Origin: Sulfitobacter sp. HGT1
GTDB lineage: Bacteria > Pseudomonadota > Alphaproteobacteria > Rhodobacterales > Rhodobacteraceae
DNA: 64,000 nucleotides
NCBI RefSeq assembly: GCF_013282155.1
Contig: NZ_BLWI01000010.1
Location: forward strand, 310,001 to 374,000
Reading direction: 5' to 3'
Below, piece by piece: positions 18,521-27,649 of the stretch; position 1 is the first letter of the stretch; every line of letters begins with the position of its first letter. A model generated the notes under the pieces. That model saw only the letters and a program-made list of their open reading frames with translations. It did not search any database and was not told where the DNA came from. The position numbers and the translations under genes are program-made.

Positions 18521-20271
18521 GCCGCATCCTCGATCATGTCTGCACGTTCAAGCCGCACAGAAAACATTGCCCCGCCTTCGTCAAGGTTCCTGCCGCGAAT
18601 TTGCCCGCCAAAGCTTTGCACGATGCCATAGCTGATCGACAGGCCAAGCCCCATGCCGCTGCTGCCGCCAACAGATTTAGTGGTATAGAACGGGTCGAAC
18701 ATCTTGTCCGGCATCTCTATGCCCGGACCGGTGTCGCGAAACTGCACCGACACGGCGTCGTCCAGCTCGATCCGGATCGTCAATTTGCGGGTCTGTGCCC
18801 CCGTCATGGCGTCTGCCGCGTTGGTTATCAGGTTCACAAACACCTGACCAAGCCGTACCTCGCCGCCGCGCACCCACACCGGATTTTCAGGCGCGCGATA
18901 TTCAAGCGACACATCCGCCTTGGCCAGATAGGTTTCGGTCAGCTCAATCGCACTGGCAATGACCCGCGTCACGTCCACTTGGGTTTGGGGCACGCTTTCT
19001 TGTCGCGCAAAGGCCCGCAGGTTCTGGATGATCCGCGCCATACGCTCGGCCATCTGCGAAATCCGCGACAGGTTTTCGGCCACGCGCTCGGGCTTGTCAC
19101 GGGCCATAAACTGACCTGCGTTTTCCGCAAATGACCGGATCGCCATCAACGGCTGGTTCAGCTCGTGGCTGATCCCCGCCGACATCTGCCCCAAAGCCGA
19201 CAGCTTGCCCGCCTGCACCAGATCGGCCTGCGCCCGCTTGAGCGCCGCCTGCGCCTCTTCGCGCTCTGCCGCCTCGCGGCGCAATTCGGTGTTGCTGGCG
19301 TTCAACGCAGCGGTGCGTTTGGCGACCCGCCGTTCCAGCCGTGCATTTGCCTGCGACAGGGCGCGGCGGCGTTCGGTGGCCAGAAACAACAACGCCCCGA
19401 AGGCCAGACACAAAGCAGCCACTGCGGCTGCCTGCGACGCCGCCAAGCGCCGCGCCGGGGCCACATCAAGCAACACCTCGCCAATGAAACCCACAACCGG
19501 CAAGGGCATGGTCAGATGCAGCGCTTCATCCGGGAGATACGGCCCCCACCCCATTTTCCAGATTTCATGGCCCTTGATCCACCCGGCCTCGAACGCCGGA
19601 ACGGAACCGTCAGGGGGGATCAGGCCCGGTTTGCCCGCGGGGCGCTGCCAAAACAGCATTTCCGACCGGTTCGCGATCTGCACGACGCCATCCTCATCGG
19701 TGAAAAACGCAGCCGGATTACTGCCGCGCCAGTCATAGTCGATGCCGTTCAGGTCGGTCGTTACCACCACCGCGCCTTTGACCAGACCCGCATCGTCAAA
19801 CACCGGTGCCGCATGAAAATAAGCGCGATCGGTCAGCGGCAGACTGGGCCCATGCCCCCAGCCAAGCGCCCCGCGCAATGCACGGCGCACAAAGGGCTGG
19901 TCGCGCAAGACCTCTCCGGGGGGGCTTTGCGGGGATGCCATAACCCGCCCGTTGGCATCGACCACACGCACATCAAGTGCTGCCGATTTATCCGCCACAT
20001 CCTGCAGGAAATCACGTGCAGCGCCGGGCAGTTTATCGGCCAAAACATCGTTGACCTGAGGGTGATCTGCCAGAAACACCGCCAGATCGCGATAGCGTTG
20101 CAATTGCCCGACCAGACGGTCACTGGCGAGCGACAAATCGGCCCGCCCCCGTGCGCTGAGCTGGTCCAGCCCTTGCCAATAGGCATAGCGCCAGACCCCC
20201 GCAGACAGGGCCGCAACAATTGTCAAAAATATCAGCCATGTCGCAAAGCGGCGACCAAATCCGGTGTTCAT
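18517..20271 (-). CDS. dctB: DctB-like C4-dicarboxylate sensor histidine kinase
   Basis: This is a 584-residue membrane sensor kinase. A membrane segment (ATWLIFLTIVAALSAGVW) is followed by a ~250-residue periplasmic double-Cache-type sensor region, a second membrane segment (AAVAALCLAFGALLFLA), a coiled coil, the H-box ISHELNQPLMAIRSF, and an ATPase domain with NLITNAADAM, DTGPGI and GMGLGLSI. The ATG at 20271 gives a normal DctB N-terminus; the longer frame runs into the divergent P450 gene. It is co-translated with dctD and should sense dicarboxylates for dctPQM. Confidence 0.93.
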   Translation of the reverse strand: MNTGFGRRFATWLIFLTIVAALSAGVWRYAYWQGLDQLSARGRADLSLASDRLVGQLQRYRDLAVFLADHPQVNDVLADKLPGAARDFLQDVADKSAALDVRVVDANGRVMASPQSPPGEVLRDQPFVRRALRGALGWGHGPSLPLTDRAYFHAAPVFDDAGLVKGAVVVTTDLNGIDYDWRGSNPAAFFTDEDGVVQIANRSEMLFWQRPAGKPGLIPPDGSVPAFEAGWIKGHEIWKMGWGPYLPDEALHLTMPLPVVGFIGEVLLDVAPARRLAASQAAAVAALCLAFGALLFLATERRRALSQANARLERRVAKRTAALNASNTELRREAAEREEAQAALKRAQADLVQAGKLSALGQMSAGISHELNQPLMAIRSFAENAGQFMARDKPERVAENLSRISQMAERMARIIQNLRAFARQESVPQTQVDVTRVIASAIELTETYLAKADVSLEYRAPENPVWVRGGEVRLGQVFVNLITNAADAMTGAQTRKLTIRIELDDAVSVQFRDTGPGIEMPDKMFDPFYTTKSVGGSSGMGLGLSISYGIVQSFGGQIRGRNLDEGGAMFSVRLERADMIEDAA

Positions 20272-20331
20272 CTTGGTAATTTGGCACAGACACGCTTGCA
20301 AAGACCAGAGGGCGCAGTATTCCTGCGGATC

Positions 20332-21513
20332 ATGAAAACCTTTCGCCAATCCCCGCAAGACCCTGATTTCGTGCAAAATCCCTATGCCGCCTATGCCCGC
20401 GCCCGCAGCGAAGGCCCGGTGGTGTATTGGGAAGACTATAACATGCTGGCCGCTTTTGATGCCGCCACGGTTCAGGCGTTGCTGCGCGACAGACGGTTGG
20501 GGCGTGAAATTCCTGCCGATCAACGCCAACCCGTCCCTGCGCATCTGGCCGATTTTCACGCGGTCGACCAGCATTCGATGCTGGAGCTTGAGCCCCCCAC
20601 ACACACCCGTTTACGCGGCCTTGTGCTGCGCGCCTTTACCTCGCGCCGGATTGCCGGACTGGCCCCCGAAATCGAAGCGGTCGCCGCGCAATTGCTGGCC
20701 GATCTGCCCCAAGGGCCGTTTGATCTGATCCCCGCCTTTTGCACGCAACTGCCCGTGCGCATCATCGCGCGGCTGTTGGGCGTACCCGAAGCCATGTGGC
20801 CCGATCTTTTGCGCTGGTCCAATGCGATGGTCGCGATCTATCAGGTCGGCCGCACCCGCGCTGTCGAAGACGCCGCCAATCAGGCCGCCGCAGATTTCAG
20901 CGATTTCCTGCGCGGCTATGTCGACCAGCGCCGTCACGACCCGCGCGATGATCTGATCACCCAGTTGATCGCCGCCGAGGAAGCAGGCGAAAAGCTCAGC
21001 ACCGACGCGCTGATCGGCACCTGCATCTTGCTGCTGAATGCGGGCCACGAGGCGACCGTCCATGCGCTTGGCAACGGGGTCGCCTGCGCGCTGACCCATC
21101 AAACGCCGCTGGCGGCGTTTCAGACCGATACCATCGCCGCCACGACCGAAGAAATCCTGCGCTATGACCCGCCGCTGCATGTGTTCGAACGCTTTGCCTA
21201 CGAAGACATCGACCTAGGCGGCATCCCCTTGGAAAAAGGCAAGAAAATCGCGTTGGTGCTGGGGGCTGCGGGGCGTGATCCTGCGGTCTATCCCGACCCT
21301 GACCGCTTTGATCCCGCGCGGCCCGTGAAGCCCCATGCGGCCTTTGGCGGGGGCCTGCATTTCTGCGTCGGTGCCCCGCTGGCACGGCTTGAAATGCAGA
21401 TTGGCCTGCGCGCGTTGTTCGACCACGCGCCACAGTTGCGCCTGACCGAACCGCCGCGCTATGCAGACAGCTATCATTTCCACAAACTTGAACGTTTGAT
21501 GGTAGAAATTTAG
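20332..21513 (+). CDS. Cytochrome P450
   Basis: This is a soluble bacterial P450 of 393 residues. The heme-binding loop FGGGLHFCVGAPLARLE places the thiolate ligand at Cys345; the ExxR motif is EEILR, and the I-helix reads AGHEAT at 237-242. In the usual AGHETT pattern the threonine that helps O2 activation is the fifth residue; here it is Ala241, with Thr242 next to it. The ATG at 20332 leaves a 60-base gap to divergent dctB. No ferredoxin or ferredoxin reductase is adjacent. The substrate is unknown. Confidence 0.93.
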   Translation: MKTFRQSPQDPDFVQNPYAAYARARSEGPVVYWEDYNMLAAFDAATVQALLRDRRLGREIPADQRQPVPAHLADFHAVDQHSMLELEPPTHTRLRGLVLRAFTSRRIAGLAPEIEAVAAQLLADLPQGPFDLIPAFCTQLPVRIIARLLGVPEAMWPDLLRWSNAMVAIYQVGRTRAVEDAANQAAADFSDFLRGYVDQRRHDPRDDLITQLIAAEEAGEKLSTDALIGTCILLLNAGHEATVHALGNGVACALTHQTPLAAFQTDTIAATTEEILRYDPPLHVFERFAYEDIDLGGIPLEKGKKIALVLGAAGRDPAVYPDPDRFDPARPVKPHAAFGGGLHFCVGAPLARLEMQIGLRALFDHAPQLRLTEPPRYADSYHFHKLERLMVEI

Positions 21514-21520
21514 CCGCGCG

Positions 21521-21982
21521 TTACAGCGGCAGCATCGTCGTGGACTTAATCTGCTCCATCGACAAAAGCGCTGTGACGTTATGCACCCGCACCTCTGAAA
21601 TCAGCGCCTGATAAAACGCGTCATAGGCCCGCGCGTTTTTGACCCGCACCTTGAGGATATAGTCGATATCGCCCGCCAGACGGTGTGCTTCCTGCACCTC
21701 GGGGCGGTCTTGCAGCGCCTTGAGGAATTTCGCCTGCCAGTCGGCTTCATGCTCTGATGTGCGGATCAGGACAAAGAAACACGCCTCAAAGCCCAAGGCC
21801 TCCGCATCCAGCACGACAGTGTGCTGCCCGATCACACCTGCCTCGCGTAATTTGCGAATCCGGTTCCAGACAGGCGTCTTGGAAGACCCGACTTCACGGG
21901 CAATATCGTCCAAAGACTGGCTCGCATCCCGTTGAAGCTGCGCCAAAATCTTCCGATCTACCTCGTCTATACGAACGTCCAT
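21521..21982 (-). CDS. Lrp/AsnC family transcriptional regulator
   Basis: This is a 153-residue regulator with an N-terminal helix-turn-helix (SLDDIAREVGSSKTPVWNRIRKL) and a C-terminal RAM/AsnC ligand domain (AHRLAGDIDYILKVRVKNARAY). It is divergent from cysG, and an inverted repeat lies in the shared promoter region, so it probably controls the sulfur-assimilation operon and itself. The effector is not known; a sulfur amino acid would fit the context. Confidence 0.92.
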   Translation of the reverse strand: MDVRIDEVDRKILAQLQRDASQSLDDIAREVGSSKTPVWNRIRKLREAGVIGQHTVVLDAEALGFEACFFVLIRTSEHEADWQAKFLKALQDRPEVQEAHRLAGDIDYILKVRVKNARAYDAFYQALISEVRVHNVTALLSMEQIKSTTMLPL

Positions 21983-22032
21983 TCTGCCTATCCTTTGGTT
22001 TGTGGTCTTCTGTTCTGATTGGCTGATGAAAT

Positions 22033-22046
22033 AGAACGTATGTTCT
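22033..22046. promoter_or_regulatory. Operator candidate between the Lrp-type regulator and cysG
   Basis: AGAAC-GTAT-GTTCT is a perfect 5-bp inverted repeat. A further GTTCT occurs at about 22012-22016. The repeated half-sites suit an Lrp-type multimer binding the divergent promoter. Confidence 0.45.
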
Positions 22047-22121
22047 TATGTGTCCAGACATCTAGCGCCATATCGGAATTATTTCCTATATATACCGCAA
22101 GCCAAGCGCAAGGACAGTACC

Positions 22122-23516
22122 ATGGATCATTTCCCAATCTTCCTATCGACCAAGGGGCAACGCATTGTGTTGTCAGGCGGCGGCGAGGCCGCGCTGGCCA
22201 AGCTGCGCCTGTTGATGAAGTCCCAGGCCAAGATCAGCGTTTATGCCGCCGACCCTGCGCCCGAGTTGGTGCAATGGGCAGAGGCTGGCCGCATCACGTT
22301 GCACAAACGCGCGCTGCGCCTTGGCGATGTTCTGTGCGCGAAACTGTTCTATGCCGCCGACGAAGACGCGATAGAAGACGCCCGCACCGCCGCCATCGCG
22401 CGGGCCGAGGGCGCGTTGGTGAACATCGTCGACAACCTGCACGACAGCGCCTTTATCACCCCCGCCATTGTTGACCGTGACCCCGTCACCATCGCCATCG
22501 GCACCGAAGGGGCGGCCCCTGTGCTGGCCCGCGCGATCAAGGCCGATCTTGAGGAACGCCTTCCTGCGACGCTGGGCACGCTGGCGCGCATCGGCAAAGG
22601 GTTTCGCAAGATGGCAGATGCCCTGCCCTTTGGCCGCCCCCGCCGCGACTTCTGGCGCGACTATTACTTTAATGCGGGCCCCCGTGCCGTGGCTGATGGC
22701 GAAGCGGCTGTGACCGGAACGCTTGATACCCTGCTGGCCGACCACCTGACCCGTGCTGCCCGCCCCGGCCATATCGCCTTTGTCGGCGGTGGCCCCGGTG
22801 ATCCGGAATTGCTGACGCTCAAAGCCCGCCGCGCCTTGGACGAGGCCGATGTCGTTATCTACGACCGACTGATCAGCCCCGAAATCCTCGAACTCGCCCG
22901 CCGCGAGGCGCTGATGATCGACGTCGGCAAGGAGGGCTTTGGCCCCTCCACATCGCAGGAAACCATCAATGATCTGCTGGTGGAACATGCCCAAAACGGC
23001 GCGCAAGTTGTGCGTTTGAAATCCGGCGATGCCACCGTGTTTGGCCGTCTTGACGAAGAAATCGACGCAGTTGATGCACATAACATCGGCTGGCACATCG
23101 TGCCCGGTATCACATCAGCCTCGGCTGCCGTCGCCGCCATCGGGCAAAGCCTGACCAAACGCAACCGCAACGCATCCGTCCGGTTCCTGACCGGCCACGA
23201 CATGAAAGGCTTTGCCGATCACGACTGGGCCACTTTGGCGCGCCCGGGCGAAGTCGCTGCGATCTATATGGGCAAAAAATCCGCCCGCTTTATCCAGGGT
23301 CGCCTGATCATGCACGGTGCCGACCGCACCACGCCCGTCACCGTCATCGAAAACGCCTCGCGGCCCGAGCAACGCATTCTGGAAACCACGCTGGGCCGCT
23401 TGCCCGTCGATCTGACAGACGCGGACATGAACGGCCCCGCGCTCACATTCTACGGCCTTGCCCCGCGCGCGGCGGCACTGGCCTCAACGGAAATCCTGCA
23501 AGAGGAGATGGCATAA
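22122..23516 (+). CDS. cysG: Siroheme synthase (trifunctional)
   Basis: CysG makes siroheme, the cofactor of the sulfite reductase encoded downstream. The 464-residue protein has the normal order: a precorrin-2 dehydrogenase/ferrochelatase half (IVLSGGGEAALAKLRLL near the N-terminus), then a SAM-dependent uroporphyrinogen-III methyltransferase half starting at GHIAFVGGGPGDPELLTLKA and containing VVIYDRLIS and VPGITSA. The ATG at 22122 follows AAGGACAG. Its stop overlaps the next ATG by one base, so the operon is tightly coupled. Confidence 0.96.
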   Translation: MDHFPIFLSTKGQRIVLSGGGEAALAKLRLLMKSQAKISVYAADPAPELVQWAEAGRITLHKRALRLGDVLCAKLFYAADEDAIEDARTAAIARAEGALVNIVDNLHDSAFITPAIVDRDPVTIAIGTEGAAPVLARAIKADLEERLPATLGTLARIGKGFRKMADALPFGRPRRDFWRDYYFNAGPRAVADGEAAVTGTLDTLLADHLTRAARPGHIAFVGGGPGDPELLTLKARRALDEADVVIYDRLISPEILELARREALMIDVGKEGFGPSTSQETINDLLVEHAQNGAQVVRLKSGDATVFGRLDEEIDAVDAHNIGWHIVPGITSASAAVAAIGQSLTKRNRNASVRFLTGHDMKGFADHDWATLARPGEVAAIYMGKKSARFIQGRLIMHGADRTTPVTVIENASRPEQRILETTLGRLPVDLTDADMNGPALTFYGLAPRAAALASTEILQEEMA

Positions 23517-23809
23517 TGGCCAAGCCCTTCACCCCCAAAGTTGTCACCGCAAACGCCCTGCTTGAAGGCGACGTGATCTATCAAACCGCCACCGGCTGGA
23601 CCCGCGATCTGGCCCATGCCGAGTTGCTGACCGACGAGGCCGATGCCGATCTGCGCATGATCGATGCCAGCCAGCAGACCGGTCTGGTCGTCGGCGTCTA
23701 TCTGGCCGATGTCGATGCCAGCGCCGCCCCCAAGCCCGTGCATTTCCGCGAAGCGTTCCGCGCGAAAGGCCCGTCAAACTATGCCCACGGCAAACAGGAG
23801 GCCCTGTAA
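23516..23809 (+). CDS. DUF2849 family protein
   Basis: This is a 97-residue soluble protein with no known catalytic motif. It begins with conserved-looking strands (KVVTANALLEGDVIYQTATGW) and has the usual size for DUF2849. It overlaps both neighbours by a single base, between cysG and cysI. That placement points to a helper function in sulfite reduction or siroheme delivery. Function is unknown. Confidence 0.8.
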   Translation: MAKPFTPKVVTANALLEGDVIYQTATGWTRDLAHAELLTDEADADLRMIDASQQTGLVVGVYLADVDASAAPKPVHFREAFRAKGPSNYAHGKQEAL

Positions 23810-25473
23810 TGTACAGCTATACCGAATTCGACGATGCCTTTCTGGCCGAACGCAACGCGCAATTCCGCGCACAGGTTGAACGCCGCATTGACGGATCGTT
23901 GACCGAGGATGAATTCAAGCCGCTGCGCCTGATGAACGGTCTCTATCTGCAACTGCACGCCTATATGCTGCGCGTGGCGATCCCCTACGGCACGCTGAAC
24001 GGCGCACAGATGCGCAAGCTGGCCGATATCGCGGATAAATGGGACAAGGGCTATGGCCACTTCACCACGCGCCAGAACATCCAGTACAACTGGCCGCAAC
24101 TGCGCGATGTGCCCGACATGCTGGATGCGCTGGCCGAAGTGAACATGCACGCGATCCAGACCTCCGGCAACACCATCCGCAACGTGACTGCGGACCACTT
24201 TGCCGGTGCCGCCGCAGACGAGGTCGCGGACCCGCGCCCCGTGGCCGAACTGATCCGCCAATGGTCTACCGATCACCCCGAATTCCAGTTCCTGCCGCGC
24301 AAATTCAAGGTCGCCGTGTCAGGCGCGCCCCATGACCGTGCCGTGATCAAAGCGCATGATATCGGGCTGCAGATCGTCGAACAGAACGGCGTGCTCGGCT
24401 TTCAGGTGATCGTCGGCGGTGGCCTTGGCCGCACCCCGATGATCGGCAAGGTGCTCTATGATTTCGTCGCCTCCGAAGACCTGCTGCCCACCCTCGAAGC
24501 CGTGGTTTCGGTCTATAACCTGCTGGGCCGCCGCGATAATAAATACAAAGCCCGGATCAAGATCACCGTCCATGAAAATGGCATCGACGACATCCGCGCC
24601 CGCGTCGACGCACGCTATGCGCTGATCCGCCCGCAGTTTACCGGCGTCGACCAGCAGATGCTTGCGCGGATCGAGGCGGATTTCGCCAAACCGACCTTCA
24701 AGACCGCCCCACTGGACGCTTATACCCAAGCCTATGACAGCGATCCGGTCTTCCGCAGCTGGGCCGATACGAACCTGTCAGACCACCACGCGCCGGGCTA
24801 TGCCATCGTGTCGATCAGCCTCAAGGCCCATGGTGCCACCCCCGGCGATGCCTCCTCGCACCAGATGCATGTGATGGCCGATCTTGCCGCGCAATACGGC
24901 CATGACGAACTGCGCATCAGCCACGAGCAGAACGTGATCCTGCCCCATGTACACCGCAATGATCTGCCGGCCCTGCACGCCGCGCTGAAAGACGCCAAAC
25001 TCGCCACCGCCAACATCGGCCTGATCAGCGATATCATCGCCTGCCCCGGCATGGATTACTGCGCGCTGGCCACAGCCCGTTCGATCCCCATCGCCCAGGA
25101 AATCGCGACCCGCTTTGACGCACTCAAGCTGGAACACGAAATCGGCCCGCTCAAGATCAAGATCTCGGGCTGCATCAATGCTTGTGGTCACCACCACGTG
25201 GGCCATATCGGCATCCTCGGCCTCGACCGTGCGGGCGTCGAAAACTACCAGATCACTCTTGGTGGCGACGGCACCCAAGACGCAACCCTTGGCGAACGCG
25301 CCGGTCCCGGATTCTCGGCTGACCAGATCATTCCCGCCATCGAACGTCTGGTCCTCGGCTATTTGGATTTGCGCAGCGACCCTGCGGAAACCTTCCTGCA
25401 AACCTACCGCCGTCTCGGGTTGGCCCCTTTCAAGGCCGCCCTTTATCCGGAAGCCCGTGCCAATGCCGCGTGA
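23809..25473 (+). CDS. cysI: Siroheme [4Fe-4S] nitrite/sulfite reductase hemoprotein
   Basis: This is a 554-residue reductase of the CysI/NirA family that reduces sulfite to sulfide. The four cluster and siroheme cysteines are in ACPGMDYCALA and SGCINACGHHHVGH, and the siroheme-contact region HFTTRQNIQYNW is near residue 85. No CysJ flavoprotein is present, so electrons probably come from ferredoxin. A ferredoxin-NADP reductase gene lies 1.2 kb downstream. Context (cysG, cysH) favours sulfite over nitrite as substrate. Confidence 0.93.
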   Translation: MYSYTEFDDAFLAERNAQFRAQVERRIDGSLTEDEFKPLRLMNGLYLQLHAYMLRVAIPYGTLNGAQMRKLADIADKWDKGYGHFTTRQNIQYNWPQLRDVPDMLDALAEVNMHAIQTSGNTIRNVTADHFAGAAADEVADPRPVAELIRQWSTDHPEFQFLPRKFKVAVSGAPHDRAVIKAHDIGLQIVEQNGVLGFQVIVGGGLGRTPMIGKVLYDFVASEDLLPTLEAVVSVYNLLGRRDNKYKARIKITVHENGIDDIRARVDARYALIRPQFTGVDQQMLARIEADFAKPTFKTAPLDAYTQAYDSDPVFRSWADTNLSDHHAPGYAIVSISLKAHGATPGDASSHQMHVMADLAAQYGHDELRISHEQNVILPHVHRNDLPALHAALKDAKLATANIGLISDIIACPGMDYCALATARSIPIAQEIATRFDALKLEHEIGPLKIKISGCINACGHHHVGHIGILGLDRAGVENYQITLGGDGTQDATLGERAGPGFSADQIIPAIERLVLGYLDLRSDPAETFLQTYRRLGLAPFKAALYPEARANAA

Positions 25474-26248
25474 CACCCTTGTTCCAAATGGACAAAAAAT
25501 CCTCCCCGAAGGGCCGGATCGCGTCGCGCAGCTGACCGCCAAAGTTGGTGTGCTGAACGACAGCATGCGCCATCACAGCGCCACAGACGTGCTGCGCGCG
25601 GCGATTGAAAACGTGCCAAAGCTCGCTCTGGTCTCCAGCTTTGGCGCGGAATCGGTGGCCTTGCTGCATGTGGCGGCCATGGTGAAACGCGACTTGCCGG
25701 TCGTGTTCATCGACACCGAGATGCTGTTCGCAGAAACCCTCGTCTACCAGCAAGAGCTGGCGGAACGGTTGGGCCTGCGCAACATCCAGACCATCCGGGC
25801 CGCCGATATCGCCGAGAAAGACCCCGACGGCACCTTGCATCTGCGCGATACGGATGCCTGCTGTGCGTTTCGCAAGACGGTGCCTTTGCAATCCGCCCTC
25901 AAGGAATATGACGGCTGGATCACGGGGCGCAAACGGTTCCAGTCGGGCACCCGCGCGTCTCTGCCGTTTTTCGAGGTCGAAACCCCGCCAAACGCGCCGG
26001 CCCGGATCAAGGTGAACCCGCTGGCCCATTGGCAGGCCTCGGACGTGTCCGACTACATTGACGAAAACCGCCTGCCGCGACACCCGCTGGTCGCCCAAGG
26101 CTATCCCAGCATCGGCTGCGCGCCCTGCACATCAAAGGTAAAGCCGGGCGAAGACCCCCGGGCAGGGCGTTGGCGCAACACAGAAAAAGAAGAATGCGGC
26201 ATCCATTTTGTCGACGGTAAAATGGTGCGGATAGGAGCAAAGACATGA
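25463..26248 (+). CDS. cysH: Phosphoadenylyl/adenylyl-sulfate reductase, Fe-S (APS) type
   Basis: This is a 261-residue cytosolic enzyme that releases sulfite from activated sulfate. The cysteine pairs DACCAFRK and GCAPCTSK would bind a [4Fe-4S] cluster and mark the type that uses APS directly; the catalytic cysteine is in EECGIHF. The PP-loop region is SSFGAESVALLH. The ATG at 25463 overlaps cysI by 11 bases, and the stop overlaps the DUF934 start (ATGA). The sulfurylase genes are not in the window. Confidence 0.94.
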   Translation: MPRDTLVPNGQKILPEGPDRVAQLTAKVGVLNDSMRHHSATDVLRAAIENVPKLALVSSFGAESVALLHVAAMVKRDLPVVFIDTEMLFAETLVYQQELAERLGLRNIQTIRAADIAEKDPDGTLHLRDTDACCAFRKTVPLQSALKEYDGWITGRKRFQSGTRASLPFFEVETPPNAPARIKVNPLAHWQASDVSDYIDENRLPRHPLVAQGYPSIGCAPCTSKVKPGEDPRAGRWRNTEKEECGIHFVDGKMVRIGAKT

Positions 26249-26646
26249 CACAACTGGTAACCGATCACGGCTTTATCACAGACGACTGGGCAGCCGGTTT
26301 CACCGCGTTGGGATGCGCCAATGATGCGACCTCGCTTGATGTGCCGTCCGACGCCCGTCCCGAAGACATCCAGATCAGCTCAAGCTTGCAAATGGTGCGG
26401 ATCGATTTCCCCAGCTCGGCGGACGGGCGCGGCTTTACGATCGCGCGGAACCTGCGGTTGCGCGGCTATACCGGACGGCTGCGCGCCCGTGGTCATGTCT
26501 TGGCCGATCAATATGCGATGGCGCGCCGCGCCGGATTTGACGAGGTCGAGATCCCCGATGATCTGGCCGCGCGTCAGCCGCAGGATCAGTGGCTGGCCCG
26601 TGCCAATTGGCGCGACCATGACTATCAGTCGCGGCTGCGCAGCTAA
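26245..26646 (+). CDS. DUF934 family protein
   Basis: This is a 133-residue protein of the DUF934 group, often named as an oxidoreductase without evidence. Features include the IDFPSSADGRGFTIARNLR and ARGHVLADQYAMARRAGFD stretches. It overlaps cysH by four bases and closes the sulfur operon. I see no cofactor motif, so the role is open. Confidence 0.85.
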   Translation: MTQLVTDHGFITDDWAAGFTALGCANDATSLDVPSDARPEDIQISSSLQMVRIDFPSSADGRGFTIARNLRLRGYTGRLRARGHVLADQYAMARRAGFDEVEIPDDLAARQPQDQWLARANWRDHDYQSRLRS

Positions 26647-26700
26647 GACCGGCCTTTTCCCTCCCCCCCACTTGCCCCTATACAAAGGACGGCGGGCCAG

Positions 26701-27567
26701 ATGCCTGTCGATGAAATCATGACCGAGCAGACAGCCTTGACCCAAACTGACGCAAAACCCGTTCCGACCTTGCCAGACGCCCAAACCGTTACTTCCGTCA
26801 AACATTGGACGGACCGCCTGTTCTCGTTCCGCGTGACACGCCCTGCGTCACTGCGCTTTCGGTCGGGTGAATTCGTGATGATCGGGCTGATGGGCGATCC
26901 CGACCCCAAGACCGGCAAGCAAAAGCCGTTGCTGCGCGCCTATTCCATCGCCTCCCCGTCTTGGGACGAAGAGCTGGAGTTCTATTCGATCAAGGTGCAA
27001 GACGGTCCGCTGACCTCGAAATTGCAGCACATCCAGCCCGGTGACGAGATCATCCTGCGCCCCAAGCCCGTTGGCACGTTGGTGCATGACGCGCTGTTGC
27101 CCGGCAAGCGCCTGTGGCTCTTTGCCACCGGCACCGGCTTTGCGCCGTTTGCATCGCTGCTGCGCGAACCTGAAACCTATGAAAACTTTGATCAGGTCAT
27201 CGTGACCCACACCACCCGCGATGTGGCCGAACTGGAGTACAGCCGCAGCCTGATCGACGAAATCCAGAACGACGAGATGATGCACGAGCTGATCGGCAAG
27301 GATAATCTGGCCAAGATCGTCTATTACCCCACCACCACCCGCGAGCAGAGCCCCAAAATGGGCCGCATCACGACCTTGCTGCAAGACGGCACCGTGTTTG
27401 CGGACCTTGGAATTGACGGCATCAATGCCGAAACCGACCGTGGCATGGTGTGCGGCAGTCTGGGGTTCAACAAGGATATCAAGGAAGTCCTCGAAGGGTT
27501 CGGCCTTGAGGAAGGGGCCAATTCCGATCCCAAGCATTACGTGGTGGAAAAGGCCTTTGTCGGCTAA
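26701..27567 (+). CDS. fpr: Ferredoxin-NADP(+) reductase, bacterial type
   Basis: This is a 288-residue flavoprotein that shuttles electrons between NADPH and ferredoxin or flavodoxin. The FAD-binding RAYSIASPSWDEELEFYSIKV, the NADP-binding FATGTGFAPFASLLR and the C-terminal extension ending VVEKAFVG are typical of the Rhodobacter-type enzyme. The start at 26701 has AAAGGACGG upstream; an alternative ATG at 26719 (MTEQTALT) also fits family N-termini. Its position next to a CysJ-less sulfite reductase suggests it feeds ferredoxin to CysI. Confidence 0.95.
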   Translation: MPVDEIMTEQTALTQTDAKPVPTLPDAQTVTSVKHWTDRLFSFRVTRPASLRFRSGEFVMIGLMGDPDPKTGKQKPLLRAYSIASPSWDEELEFYSIKVQDGPLTSKLQHIQPGDEIILRPKPVGTLVHDALLPGKRLWLFATGTGFAPFASLLREPETYENFDQVIVTHTTRDVAELEYSRSLIDEIQNDEMMHELIGKDNLAKIVYYPTTTREQSPKMGRITTLLQDGTVFADLGIDGINAETDRGMVCGSLGFNKDIKEVLEGFGLEEGANSDPKHYVVEKAFVG

Positions 27568-27592
27568 AAGCCCCCCTCTTTGCAGAGAAGAA

Positions 27593-27628
27593 AAAACCGC
27601 GCCCTCTTGCGAAGGCGCGGTTTTGTTG
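27593..27628. terminator. Terminator after fpr
   Basis: AAAACCGCGCC pairs with GGCGCGGTTTT across a ten-base loop, and a T-rich tail follows. It separates fpr from the converging alanine-rich gene and could work both ways. Confidence 0.88.
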
Positions 27629-27649
27629 TTTTCAGCTGATCGGTTCAGA

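Noticed and set aside
20272-20604. N-terminal extension of dctB by 111 codons
   Set aside because: The extension runs through the start of the divergent P450 gene and precedes a clean membrane-helix start at 20271.
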